A stretch of DNA of 47,673 nt, from the NCBI GenBank assembly GCA_963204715.1, contig CAUJHK010000038.1, positions 1-47,673 of the forward strand. Reading direction: 5' to 3'. A program made the position numbers and the translations under genes. Shown here piece by piece: positions 18,191 to 27,548 of this stretch. This DNA is from Pseudomonadota bacterium. Lineage in GTDB: Bacteria; Pseudomonadota; Alphaproteobacteria; Micavibrionales; Micavibrionaceae. The notes below the pieces were generated by a model, which was not told where the DNA came from, ran no database searches, and saw only the letters and a list, made by a program, of their open reading frames with translations. The stretch's first letter is position 1. Each line of letters starts with the position of its first letter.

Positions 18191-18938
18191 CACGATACAT
18201 TTCATCCATAATTGTGCTGTCGTTGTCATTCGACGGAATTCCTGATGATTTATCAAATTTTCTTTTCAACCGTTCCCCATCTTCTTTGACCAACTGGCCT
18301 TGCATATGGTCTAAACGTGATAACACAGCCTTTTTCTCATTCTCATCACCCACATCGCAGGCGATTTTAAAATCCTGCGCCACTTCGTTTTCGCCAATCG
18401 CGATAAACACGGCCGTGATGGCCGCGTGGTGAATTTCACGCCCTGATAATTGTTCATCGCGCGGCAAATGTTTGTTATTCCCGCGAAGGCGTTTAATGGT
18501 GTCTGTGCGGATGGATTGGTAATAGGATAAGGGGTAGCCATTAATATCTTCCACACATTTGGCACGCAGAACGGCCTGAATTTCCTTGGAACGAAAAATG
18601 GATTCACTTGTTGCCCCACAAACAAAGGTCTTGATAGACCCGTCAATGTTCAGGCAGTAACGAATAGAAGAACTGATCCAGATTTTTTTCAAATCAGTGT
18701 CAGAATATCCTTCTATGAATCTTCGGTCTGGAATATCTAGAAATACTCCACCTTCTGTCTTAAAAACAGGATACATGCCGTTTTGTTCAGCAAATTTATG
18801 AGCCAAATTCCAGTTATCAAATTTTCCTTGACGGTCAATGCCAGCAAAAAGCATGGCCTTTCTAAACGATTCAAAAGATAGAATACGTAACTGCTTACGA
18901 TCATTGCTGTAAGTTGGTTGGGTCGGGTTCTGGGTCAA
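18147..18938 (-). CDS. Hypothetical protein, no recognised family
   Basis: 263-aa ORF, coherent composition; overlaps upstream ORF by 38 nt (same strand). Confidence 0.65.
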   Translation of the reverse strand: MTQNPTQPTYSNDRKQLRILSFESFRKAMLFAGIDRQGKFDNWNLAHKFAEQNGMYPVFKTEGGVFLDIPDRRFIEGYSDTDLKKIWISSSIRYCLNIDGSIKTFVCGATSESIFRSKEIQAVLRAKCVEDINGYPLSYYQSIRTDTIKRLRGNNKHLPRDEQLSGREIHHAAITAVFIAIGENEVAQDFKIACDVGDENEKKAVLSRLDHMQGQLVKEDGERLKRKFDKSSGIPSNDNDSTIMDEMYRANSIHNVAGVLKFG

Positions 18939-19320
18939 TTTTTAATCTCCATTTACCGCGCCAATTTTCTTCAAAGTCTTTTTCAAGAGACGAAACGATA
19001 TGGTTATAAATTTTGTAAGTTAAATCAGAATCACCTAAAAAATTATCTTTAAGTTTTCCTAAAATCCATTTCTCAGAAATACCAATAACCGTTTGCCCTG
19101 TTACCTCATCTAAACTCATTTTGGCATTAAGCTTTACAGTCATAGAACCAAAAGAAGCAGTCATTCCAAGGTAATTACCCCATGATTCCTCTTCCAAAAT
19201 ATTAAACTTCACATCGGGCAAAACGCCATAGGACATTTTTCGTTTCATATCCTCGATGGCCAGTTCTTTTTGCCGTCTTTGGCTTTCTTCTGCAAGGTTC
19301 GCTACGTTTAACGGTATCAT
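18901..19320 (-). CDS. Hypothetical protein, no recognised family
   Basis: 139-aa ORF immediately upstream of and overlapping 18147..18938. Confidence 0.65.
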   Translation of the reverse strand: MIPLNVANLAEESQRRQKELAIEDMKRKMSYGVLPDVKFNILEEESWGNYLGMTASFGSMTVKLNAKMSLDEVTGQTVIGISEKWILGKLKDNFLGDSDLTYKIYNHIVSSLEKDFEENWRGKWRLKIDPEPDPTNLQQ

Positions 19321-19493
19321 CGTTCATCTCTTAAAGTTCTTTGTGGAATGGCGCAAATAGTACCACAACAACCTTCAAGACAAAAGATTATTATCGCAAA
19401 TCATTTAAGAAATAATTAATGACAAATATTTTTAAAAAAACAAATAAAAACAAATGGTTAGTATATGATATCTTTATAGTAAGGGATAAAACT

Positions 19494-20954
19494 TTAACGC
19501 GCTTTTTGCTTCCTACGCTGGACGCTGGAAGGGATGTTCAGCATATCGCGGTATTTTGCAATGGTTCTGCGCGCGATATCAATGCCTTCTTTTTGCAGCA
19601 ATTCCACAAGCGCATCATCCGATAAAACATCATCTGGCTTTTCATCATCGACCAACGATTTAATCCGCGCCTTGATGGATTCAGAGGAGTAGGATGTGCC
19701 GTCTGCTGACACAAGGGCGGTGGAAAAGAAATATTTCAGCTCAAAAATACCGCGCGGCGTACCGATATATTTGTTGGTGGTCACGCGGGATACCGTGCTT
19801 TCATGCATATCAATAGCCTGCGCAATATCTTTAAGCGTCAGCGGCCTTAAAAATTCAATGCCGAAATTAAAAAAGGCGTCCTGCTGCTCCACCAGCTCAG
19901 AAGCCACTTTCAAGATGGTTTGCGCCCGCTGGTCGAGTGATTTGACAAGCCAGTTCGCGTTGTTCATCTGTGTGGTGATATATTCGCGGTCTTTCTTGTC
20001 CTTGGTGGAGTTTGACACCAGCGTGTAATACTCATTGTTGATAAGCACGCGGGGGAGGGTTTCGGTGTTCAGCTCCACGCGCCAGCCCCCACCCAGATGC
20101 TTGGCCTGCTTTTTCATCAAAACGTCGGGAATGGCCGTTTGCACAACCATATGGTCGAAGTCAGAGGCAGGCTTGGGGTTTAAGGATTTGATATCGCCTA
20201 TCATGTCCAGAAGATAGAGCGTGTTCACATCACATTTTTTGGCAAGCTCGTTCATGTCATGGCTGGCTAGCAAATGCAGGTTTTCCAAAAGCTTTCTCAT
20301 AGGCTCATCCAGCTTGCTTTGGTCTTCAAGCTGCAGGGCAAGGCAATCTTTCAAATCCTTGGCAAAGACGCCTGCGGGGGAAAACTTTCTAAGCTTGTCC
20401 ATCAGGGCTTCTATGCGCGCGCCTTCAGTGCCCAACTTTTGCGCCAGTGCTTGCGTGCCTTCGCGCAAATATCCTGCCTCATCCACCATATCAATCAACA
20501 AGGCGCCAATCATGCGGTCTTTGGGGTCATCAAAGGTTACGTTGAGTTGTTCCAAAAGGTGGTCGCGTAAAGTTTCTTGCTTGGCGAGGCTGCTTTCGAA
20601 GCCTTCATCCATGGAATCAAAATTGCGGTTGCCGCCCGCGCCCACTTGCGCGGTGCCTGCATCAAAATCAGATGTTGCGCCCGCGGCCTTGGTGTCTTCC
20701 CCGCTCCATTCCCCATCAAAATTATCTTCGAGGGAATCGCGCTCACCCTCTGCAGCATTCTCTTGAATCGGAGTTTCAGACTCGCCCTCGCTGGCCTGTT
20801 TTTCAAGAAGGGGGTTTTGCGCAATTTCAGAATCAATAAATTCGGCCAGCTCAACATTGTTCATCTGCAAAAGCTTGATAGCCTGTTGCAGTTGGGGGGT
20901 CATGACAAGGTTTTGTGACTGGCGCAGATCAAGGCGCTGGTTGATATTGCTCAT
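19494..20954 (-). CDS. rpoN: RNA polymerase sigma-54 factor
   Basis: LDLRQSQNLVMTPQLQQAIKLLQMNNVELAEFI, DIAQAIDMHESTVSRVTTNKYIGTPRGIFELKYFF, IARRTIAKYRDMLNIPSS. Confidence 0.97.
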   Translation of the reverse strand: MSNINQRLDLRQSQNLVMTPQLQQAIKLLQMNNVELAEFIDSEIAQNPLLEKQASEGESETPIQENAAEGERDSLEDNFDGEWSGEDTKAAGATSDFDAGTAQVGAGGNRNFDSMDEGFESSLAKQETLRDHLLEQLNVTFDDPKDRMIGALLIDMVDEAGYLREGTQALAQKLGTEGARIEALMDKLRKFSPAGVFAKDLKDCLALQLEDQSKLDEPMRKLLENLHLLASHDMNELAKKCDVNTLYLLDMIGDIKSLNPKPASDFDHMVVQTAIPDVLMKKQAKHLGGGWRVELNTETLPRVLINNEYYTLVSNSTKDKKDREYITTQMNNANWLVKSLDQRAQTILKVASELVEQQDAFFNFGIEFLRPLTLKDIAQAIDMHESTVSRVTTNKYIGTPRGIFELKYFFSTALVSADGTSYSSESIKARIKSLVDDEKPDDVLSDDALVELLQKEGIDIARRTIAKYRDMLNIPSSVQRRKQKAR

Positions 20955-21018
20955 GGGGTTATTGTATCACGGGGCAGGGCAAGGTCAAAGGTTTGAAGGC
21001 GGTAAAAGGGGGGGTGGG

Positions 21019-21762
21019 CTAAAGCGAAAAGCTGTCGCCCAGATAGACGCGTTTGACATCCTCGCTGGCAATAATTTCGTCGGCCGTGCCTTCCATCAAC
21101 ACCTTGCCATCATGCAAAATATAGGCGCGATCGACAATATCAAGACAGTCCCGCACGTTGTGGTCGGTGATGAGAACACCAATCCCCTTGGTTTTTAGGT
21201 ATTTGATAAGGGTTTTGATTTCGCCAACGGCAATGGGGTCAATCCCCGCCAAAGGCTCATCCAAAAGCATGAATTGCGGGCGGCAGGCCAGTGCGCGGGC
21301 AATCTCCACGCGGCGACGCTCCCCGCCCGATAAGGCTATGGCGGGCGTCCTGCGCAGGTGCGAGATGTGGAATTCGCCCAAAAGCTCTTCCAAAAGATGT
21401 TCTTGTTCTTCTTCGCTCAGGCTTTGCGCCTGCAAAACGGCTCGGATATTGTCTTCGACGTTCAGCCCGCGAAAGATAGAGCTTTCTTGTGGCAGATACA
21501 CCATGCCCATGCGGGCGCGGCGGAACATGGGCAGCGTGGTGATATCCTGCCCATCGAGCATAATCTCCCCCGCATCGGCGTGAGAGAGACCCGTGATAAT
21601 GTAAAAGGAGGTTGTTTTGCCTGCGCCGTTCGGGCCCAAAAGCGCAACCGCTTCCCCGCGCTGGACATTCAGGCTGACATCCCGCAACACAGGTCGTTTT
21701 TTATAGCTTTTGGCCAGATGTTTTGCGACCAGCCCTTTGGAAACTTCTTTTAAATAAACCAC
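21019..21762 (-). CDS. lptB: LPS export ABC transporter ATP-binding protein
   Basis: [63 protein letters not shown]. Confidence 0.96.
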   Translation of the reverse strand: MVYLKEVSKGLVAKHLAKSYKKRPVLRDVSLNVQRGEAVALLGPNGAGKTTSFYIITGLSHADAGEIMLDGQDITTLPMFRRARMGMVYLPQESSIFRGLNVEDNIRAVLQAQSLSEEEQEHLLEELLGEFHISHLRRTPAIALSGGERRRVEIARALACRPQFMLLDEPLAGIDPIAVGEIKTLIKYLKTKGIGVLITDHNVRDCLDIVDRAYILHDGKVLMEGTADEIIASEDVKRVYLGDSFSL

Positions 21763-21771
21763 GTTTAATCT

Positions 21772-22827
21772 CTAATATGCTACGCGAGGGCTCACCCTAG
21801 CAGGCGCGGATGCCCCCGCAAAGGGGGAATCAGTGGACGTTTGCGCTTTGGGGGGTGCTACTGGCGGGTTTGCAGGGCTTTGCGGCTCTGCTACAGGGGC
21901 GGTCGCAGGGGCTGTTTGCGTCACGGGCGCGGTTTTTGGGGCTGCAGGCGTGGTGGCGGGCGCAGATTGCGGTTTTGCTGTCTTTTTGTCTGAAGGGTAG
22001 AAAACCCCGCGCACCCGCTCGCCCTGCTTGTCAGACCCAAACATTTTGCTCACGTTGGTGGTCAGGTTCACTTCGGCCCTCGCGCCTTCCAGTACGTTTT
22101 TGTCCCGCTCCACCCGCACCTTGCCAATCAGCTCTGCGGTGTTGGTTGCGGCCTTGTAAATGGCTCTTTGTCCATAGAGGGTTTCTGTGGGCGTTTTGAT
22201 TATGACGTTGCCGTCCGCTTCCAGCCTGTCCAGTGCGCCAGACCCGCCCAGGGGGCTTGTGCCTCCTCCTTGCGTTGCGGACGGTTTTGCTGCGCTACCA
22301 TCCTCTTTAAAAAAGGCCGTGATGGTGCTGGCGGTCAAAGTGTCATTGGCTCTTATAACCTTGGCATGGCCCACCGCGCGGGCCTTTTTTTCATTGGCAA
22401 AATATTCCATTTTTTCAACGGCGGTGACGGTCTGGTCAGGGGATACCAGCTTTAAATTGCTGCCCGTCAATGTGGCAACGCCCGTGTCCACGTCATAGAC
22501 GCCCATGTCACCATAGGCCGTGTTTTTGTCATCGGCGATGGTGACATTTCCTTGTGCGCTCAACTGCCAAATTTCCATGGATGATGTTGCGCCCTCGCGG
22601 TAGTCGGCGGTTAAAAGATCAGACTTTATGGTGACGCTGTCTTGCGTGACCACAACATTTTCACGTGCCACATATTGCTTGTCGTTGCGCATCCAGTCCA
22701 CGCTCTTGCTGGCGGTAATTTCAATGGGCTGGCCAGCATTGGAGGGGGCTTCTTGCGCATGGCTAATGCTGCAGCAAAAAAGGGCAGGCAATGCACAAAA
22801 CCATATAAAATAAGAGGGTAATCTCAT
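21772..22827 (-). CDS. lptA: LptA/OstA-like LPS transport protein with Pro/Ala-rich C-terminal tail
   Basis: Signal peptide, OstA-like domain (SKSVDWMRNDKQYVARENVVVTQDSVTIKSDLLTADYR...), between lptC and lptB. Confidence 0.88.
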   Translation of the reverse strand: MRLPSYFIWFCALPALFCCSISHAQEAPSNAGQPIEITASKSVDWMRNDKQYVARENVVVTQDSVTIKSDLLTADYREGATSSMEIWQLSAQGNVTIADDKNTAYGDMGVYDVDTGVATLTGSNLKLVSPDQTVTAVEKMEYFANEKKARAVGHAKVIRANDTLTASTITAFFKEDGSAAKPSATQGGGTSPLGGSGALDRLEADGNVIIKTPTETLYGQRAIYKAATNTAELIGKVRVERDKNVLEGARAEVNLTTNVSKMFGSDKQGERVRGVFYPSDKKTAKPQSAPATTPAAPKTAPVTQTAPATAPVAEPQSPANPPVAPPKAQTSTDSPFAGASAPARVSPRVAY

Positions 22828-23528
22828 GGTGTTTTTCCTTTGGACTCAAACATATTATTGGTGCTTTTCAAAACAATGCGGGCAGGGCCTGTAAAGACAA
22901 TGATTCCTTGTTCCTCATCGCCTTCCAGCCCTTTGGCTTCAAGCGTGCCAGCAGTGCCCTCCACCAAAACATCTTTGGCGGAATAGGCTTTGCGGGCTTG
23001 CATGTCCACCCGCAATTCAGGGGTTTTCAAGACATAACCTTCGGAGTAATGTAGTTCAACATCCCCCGACAGGTTTAGCTTTTTGGTCTTTTGCTCATAC
23101 ACGCCGTTTAAGGCTTTGGCATCCAGCGTTGTGTTGTTGTTTTGCGTTAAGGTCGCCGTGGGGTTTTGCAAATCCAGCAAATCAGGGCTTGTGCGGCTTT
23201 GTGTGGCTTTGTCCGCGCTCACGCTGTAGGGCTGGTTTTTGTCATCGACACTGTTGAACACGGGTTTGACCAGTTCGTTTTCAATGTTCTGGGAGGCGGG
23301 GATAACATCTTCCTTTTTCAAAGGCGCAACTTTTTGCCCGCCCTCATTCCATGTCAGGATAATAACGGTCATAACAAGGGCTATAAAGGGCAGGATAAAG
23401 CGCAGGTTTTTAATGATTTTTGATCGCCTGCCCGTCAGGGCGGTGCGGCGGTGCGCCTCCACCGAAAGCTGGCTTAAACGCCCGTCGGGTGTTTTGGTGG
23501 TTTCATCCAAATCAAGGTCATCATTCAT
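22824..23528 (-). CDS. lptC: LPS export system protein LptC
   Basis: Single N-terminal TM, beta-rich LptC-like region; 4-nt overlap with lptA. Confidence 0.87.
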   Translation of the reverse strand: MNDDLDLDETTKTPDGRLSQLSVEAHRRTALTGRRSKIIKNLRFILPFIALVMTVIILTWNEGGQKVAPLKKEDVIPASQNIENELVKPVFNSVDDKNQPYSVSADKATQSRTSPDLLDLQNPTATLTQNNNTTLDAKALNGVYEQKTKKLNLSGDVELHYSEGYVLKTPELRVDMQARKAYSAKDVLVEGTAGTLEAKGLEGDEEQGIIVFTGPARIVLKSTNNMFESKGKTP

Positions 23529-23557
23529 GCCCTATTGTGTTACCCCAAATAATAGGG

Positions 23558-24568
23558 TCAGGCAACGCCGCGTTGCAGGCAGTCTTGCAAACGGATCAGG
23601 CCGCACAGCCCGCCATTGTCGTCGACTACGACAAGGCTGGTGATATAGTGACCAGGTATTTTGGTCATGATGTTCAAGGCCTCTACGGCCAGCGCGCCCT
23701 GCTTGATAAATTTGGGAGAGGTGCTCATAATGTCGTGCGCTGATTTTTGCAGCAAATCTGCCGCCATGTGGCGTTTTAAATCGCCGTCCGTGACAATACC
23801 CTTTAAGGCTTCGCCCTCCATAATCAAAACACAGCCAAGGTTTTTTTGCGTCAGTTGCACAATCACATCCTGCATCTTGGCGGTGGGGGGCAAAATAGGC
23901 AAAGCGTCTTTTTTGTGCATGATGTCGGCCACGGTCAAAAGCTTCTGGCCCAGCTTACCGCCGGGGTGGAAGACGCGAAAATCTTCTGGTGTTAAGCCCA
24001 TTCTTTGCAGCAATGCCACGGCCAGAGCATCCCCCATCGCCATCATCATGGTGGTGGAGGTTGTGGGCGCAAGACCATTGGGGCACGCTTCGGGAGATCT
24101 AGGCAGCAGCAAAACAATATCCGCATGTCTGGCAAGGTTGCTTGTCGGCTTGCTGGTCATGGCAATAAGCTTGATGCCAAAGCGGCGGGTGTAATGGATA
24201 AGGTCTGATAACTCCGCATTCTCGCCTGAATAAGAAAGCATCAAAACAACATCCCCTTCCATCACCATGCCAAGGTCGCCATGGCTGGCTTCACCAGGGT
24301 GCACAAAGTGTGAGGGCGTGCCTGTAGAGGCCAGCGTGGCCGTTATCTTCTTGCCCACATGGCCGCTTTTACCAATGCCTGCAACAATAAGCCGCGCGCG
24401 GCGCTCCATTTTCATGGTGTGGATGGCATCGACGGCTTGCACAAAATTTTGGTCAAGAGACTCGGCAAGGTCTTTTAAGCCTGCCATCTCGGTTAAAATA
24501 GCCGTGCGGCCAACCTCAAGGTCGGCCTCATGTTGCGCTGTGTTTTTAGTGTGCGAAGATGTCGACAT
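23558..24568 (-). CDS. kdsD: Arabinose-5-phosphate isomerase KdsD/KpsF family (SIS + CBS)
   Basis: IVAGIGKSGHVGKKITATLASTGTPSHFVHPGEASHGDLGMV, SYSGENAEL, APTTSTTMMMAMGDALAVALL, CBS domains. Confidence 0.94.
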   Translation of the reverse strand: MSTSSHTKNTAQHEADLEVGRTAILTEMAGLKDLAESLDQNFVQAVDAIHTMKMERRARLIVAGIGKSGHVGKKITATLASTGTPSHFVHPGEASHGDLGMVMEGDVVLMLSYSGENAELSDLIHYTRRFGIKLIAMTSKPTSNLARHADIVLLLPRSPEACPNGLAPTTSTTMMMAMGDALAVALLQRMGLTPEDFRVFHPGGKLGQKLLTVADIMHKKDALPILPPTAKMQDVIVQLTQKNLGCVLIMEGEALKGIVTDGDLKRHMAADLLQKSAHDIMSTSPKFIKQGALAVEALNIMTKIPGHYITSLVVVDDNGGLCGLIRLQDCLQRGVA

Positions 24569-25157
24569 CCGCCCAGCCTTCCAAATCCAGTTGTGCGCGC
24601 ACAGGCAAAAAGTCGAAGATAGATTGCGCCAGTTCTGTGCGGTTTTCACGCGCCAGCATATCGTCCAGCCGCGCCTTTATTTTGTGCAAGTACAAAACAT
24701 CGCTCGCAGCATAGGCCAACTGGTCTTGTGACAAATCAGCCGCGCCCCAGTCGGAAGATTGCTGCTGTTTGCTCAGCTCAACGCCAGCAAGCTCTTTGCA
24801 CAATTCCTTTAGGCTGTGGCGGTCTGTAAAGGTGCGGGTCAGGCGGGAGGCAATTTTTGTGCAGTAAACAGGGCTGCAATCCACGCCCAGATACGCCTTG
24901 ATGGAAGCAATATCAAACCGTGCGAAGTGGAACAGCTTTAAAGTTTTCGGGTTGTTCAGCACGGCCTTTAAGTTTGGCGCGTCATACTCGCCTGCCGCAA
25001 ACTGCACAAGGTGCGCGTTTCCATCCCCTGATGACAGCTGGATCAGGCATAAACGATCACGCACGGGGTTTAATCCCATGGTTTCAGTGTCAATCGCAAT
25101 AGAGGGTCCAAGGTCAAGAGCTCTGGGGATGTCGCCTTTATGCAGTGTGATGGTCAT
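24546..25157 (-). CDS. rnd: Ribonuclease D-like 3'-5' exonuclease
   Basis: IAIDTETMGLNPVRDRLCLIQLSSGDG, FHFARFDIASI, YAASDVLYLHKI; short form lacking HRDC. Confidence 0.9.
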   Translation of the reverse strand: MTITLHKGDIPRALDLGPSIAIDTETMGLNPVRDRLCLIQLSSGDGNAHLVQFAAGEYDAPNLKAVLNNPKTLKLFHFARFDIASIKAYLGVDCSPVYCTKIASRLTRTFTDRHSLKELCKELAGVELSKQQQSSDWGAADLSQDQLAYAASDVLYLHKIKARLDDMLARENRTELAQSIFDFLPVRAQLDLEGWADVDIFAH

Positions 25158-25176
25158 GACTTGCTTTCTGTTTTTG

Positions 25177-25263
25177 TGGTGCCCATGAGAGGACTCGAAC
25201 CTCCACGACCTTGCGATCACCAGCACCTGAAGCTGGCGCGTCTACCAATTCCACCACATGGGC
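25177..25263 (-). tRNA. tRNA-Leu (anticodon CAG), CCA encoded
   Basis: Minus strand GCCCATGTGGTGGAATTGGTAGACGCGCCAGCTTCAGGTGCTGGTGATCGCAAGGTCGTGGAGGTTCGAGTCCTCTCATGGGCACCA; class II variable arm, GTTCGAGTC T-loop. Confidence 0.96.
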
Positions 25264-25468
25264 CAAACGTGGTTGTTTTTTATAACAAGGGACAATCTAT
25301 GTCAAACCCTTGTTTTTACGTGGTTGAAAGTTAAAAAGTCGTTATTTCGTAAAGTAAAGAAGTGGGCTTCTGGGCTTAAAATAAGCAAATCTTTCATTTA
25401 TTTTTTACCATTCGCAGGTCACAATGGTCAAAGCTCTATCAAGCCTTTTTGCCGTTCGGAAACTTCTC

Positions 25469-26308
25469 ATGAAAATCCTTATTATTGACCGTGACACTAT
25501 GTTCTCCAGTCTGCTGGCCGCCAAAATCAAGGCCGCAGGGCATGACGTATTCGAAACCGCCATCAAGAATGACGGGATAGAGCAGATTAATACCCAAAAG
25601 ATTGACGCGGTGTATTTTGACCCCGCACCCTTGTCAGACCCCAAATCCATCATCTTGCAGGTGCGCCGCATGGTGCCCAATTTTGTCTATCTGGTTTTGA
25701 TGGGCGCGGATGTGGATCGCGCCAGCGTTATTAAAAGCAGTTGCCATGATGGCCTTTCCAAACCGCTGGACCCGCAAGCGCTGGCCAAAACTCTGGACAA
25801 TGCGCAAAGGCTTGGCGCCCTCGTCAAAAAGCTGGCGGATGATAAAATTGACTTTCCCAGTGCAGGCGGCGTGATTTCAAAATCAGCCTTCAACCAGCTT
25901 TTCTTGTCCTCCATGGACAGGATTTCGCGCTATGGCGAAAACTCGCAAGCCATTTTTATCTCTATTGCCAATTATGATGACATTAAAATAGACAGCGGAA
26001 AATATGCGGCAGACTTCGCGGCATCAAAACTTGCACAAACGCTTTCAAAGGTGCGCCGCCAGTCAGACATTCTGGCGCAGACAGGCGTGAATGAATATGC
26101 GCTGCTTATATTAAGCCCGCAGCAACCGCATGAGGCCGTGGAAGCAGCGCGCCGTTTTGCTTCCATCTTGCAAGAGGATTCTGGTATGGCCGATGGCGGG
26201 GTGGCAAATCTGCAGCTAAAGGTCAGTCTTGTCAGCCTGCCATCAGGCTCTGAAGACTTCCAAAATATCTCCCACCTCAAAGGCCCGCTTGCGCAATCGG
26301 CCGTTTAA
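25469..26308 (+). CDS. REC-domain protein with degenerate GGDEF-like C-terminal domain
   Basis: MKILIIDRDTMFSSLLAAKIKAAGHDVFE...AVYFDPAPL; C-terminal layout of a GGDEF domain but signature replaced by QTGVNEYALLI. Confidence 0.75.
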   Translation: MKILIIDRDTMFSSLLAAKIKAAGHDVFETAIKNDGIEQINTQKIDAVYFDPAPLSDPKSIILQVRRMVPNFVYLVLMGADVDRASVIKSSCHDGLSKPLDPQALAKTLDNAQRLGALVKKLADDKIDFPSAGGVISKSAFNQLFLSSMDRISRYGENSQAIFISIANYDDIKIDSGKYAADFAASKLAQTLSKVRRQSDILAQTGVNEYALLILSPQQPHEAVEAARRFASILQEDSGMADGGVANLQLKVSLVSLPSGSEDFQNISHLKGPLAQSAV

Positions 26309-26342
26309 AATAAACCCGCCATATTTGATAACGGGTTTAAAG

Positions 26343-26543
26343 CTAGACTGTTTTCTTGTTGTCATTGGTGGCTTCATCATGCGCCATTTCACAAAGGATG
26401 ATGGCGACTTCCAAATCCTTGAACGGCACAGAGTCCATCAAAGGGTATAAATATTGCGTGCGCGGTTTCATTCTTTTAATATCACCCAGTTTTTTGATAA
26501 GACAGCGATATCGCATCAAATAGGTCTTGTCTGGTTTTCCCAT
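26343..26543 (-). CDS. Small hypothetical protein
   Basis: 66-aa ORF, TAATG overlap with upstream small ORF. Confidence 0.5.
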   Translation of the reverse strand: MGKPDKTYLMRYRCLIKKLGDIKRMKPRTQYLYPLMDSVPFKDLEVAIILCEMAHDEATNDNKKTV

Positions 26544-26770
26544 TATGCCGCCCTCCGTACCAAACCCAGTTGTGCGCGATAGGCTTCATCCATCGCCTTG
26601 GCGCGGTTTTCGATCTTTTTATACGCTCGTAGCGCGTTGCGCGCCTTTGCCTTTTCCTCATAGGCCTGGTTGTAAAGCTGTTTTACATCAAAGAACGATA
26701 TGTCCCTTTTAGAGGCCTTCACCCGCAAAACCCTTTGAATCCCTTGTTTTAGTCCCCACATTTTAACCAT
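26543..26770 (-). CDS. Small basic hypothetical protein
   Basis: 75-aa ORF, divergent from the XRE gene, coupled to 26343..26543. Confidence 0.5.
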   Translation of the reverse strand: MVKMWGLKQGIQRVLRVKASKRDISFFDVKQLYNQAYEEKAKARNALRAYKKIENRAKAMDEAYRAQLGLVRRAA

Positions 26771-26840
26771 TGAATGCTCCTTCTTTTATTACGCAGTTGT
26801 TTACACCGTGCTAGTTATAGCAATCAAAAGTTAATTTAAG

Positions 26841-26895
26841 ATTAAAAAAAATGATTTTAATTGTGTTTTAAATAAAAATCGTTTTAATAGACGAT
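26841..26895. promoter_or_regulatory. Operator-like dyads upstream of XRE gene
   Basis: ATTAAAA-N7-TTTTAAT (26841-26861) and ATCGT-N8-ACGAT (26878-26895); also 14/17 direct repeat AAAAATGATTTTAATTG / AAAAATCGTTTTAATAG. Confidence 0.5.
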
Positions 26896-26909
26896 ATAAA
26901 GGGTTAAAA

Positions 26910-27548
26910 ATGATTTCAGGTGAACAAATTAGAGCGGCAAGGGCTTATATGGGTTGGTCACAAACAGAGCTTGGTGAGAGAGCCAATTGCTCTTTATCTA
27001 CCATTGCCAAGATTGAAAGGCTTGAGGGGGACGTTGGGTCAGACATCCTTGAAAAGATTAAATACGCTTTTGAAAAAGAAGGAATGTTTTTCACCGATGA
27101 TGGCCTGATTAAAAGAAGTGCCTCTATGTATGAGATTGAAGGTGATGGTTGGTGGCTTCGTGTGTTGGATGATGTCTATAAAACCATGATTGATAAAAAA
27201 GGCGCGGAGATACTTTTGTTTTGTGCGGACGATAGAGAGTCTCCAGCAGAGGTTAATAAGGTTTGGTCAAAAATACGGAACGCTGGCATAGGCATGCGTC
27301 AATTGGTTCGTGAAAGTAACACATACCTAATGGGGCCAACAAAAGAGTATCGTTGGATACCAAAGGAATACTTTGAAAATTATGTGACCATGGTTTACGG
27401 CGACAAGGTTTGTTTTTGTGCCGAAAATAATACCAAAGCCGTGATATTTAGGGATCGTCGACAAGCAAACACAATGCGAAACCTATTCAACCTTCTTTGG
27501 AACAAATTGGAAGAGCCAAGTGAAAGTACTGCACCAGATCGCTTCTGA
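26910..27548 (+). CDS. XRE-family HTH regulator with TrmB/PLD-like C-terminal domain
   Basis: EQIRAARAYMGWSQTELGERANCSLSTIAKIERLEGDVGSD HTH; C-terminus YVTMVYGDKVCFCAENNTKAVIFRDRRQANTMRNLFNLLWNKL resembles TrmB-type sensor domain. Confidence 0.82.
   Translation: MISGEQIRAARAYMGWSQTELGERANCSLSTIAKIERLEGDVGSDILEKIKYAFEKEGMFFTDDGLIKRSASMYEIEGDGWWLRVLDDVYKTMIDKKGAEILLFCADDRESPAEVNKVWSKIRNAGIGMRQLVRESNTYLMGPTKEYRWIPKEYFENYVTMVYGDKVCFCAENNTKAVIFRDRRQANTMRNLFNLLWNKLEEPSESTAPDRF

Noticed and set aside
19419-19625. Plus-strand 68-aa ORF near the rpoN 3' end, considered as the missing murI portion
   Set aside because: Translation shows no MurI motifs and it is mostly antisense to rpoN.
20221-20766. 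Plus-strand 181-aa ORF
   Set aside because: Antisense to rpoN; Ser/Arg-rich shadow ORF.
25177-25469. tRNA-Leu as an integration site for a genomic island
   Set aside because: No integrase and no obvious duplicated tRNA 3' end seen downstream; cannot be supported from the sequence read by eye.
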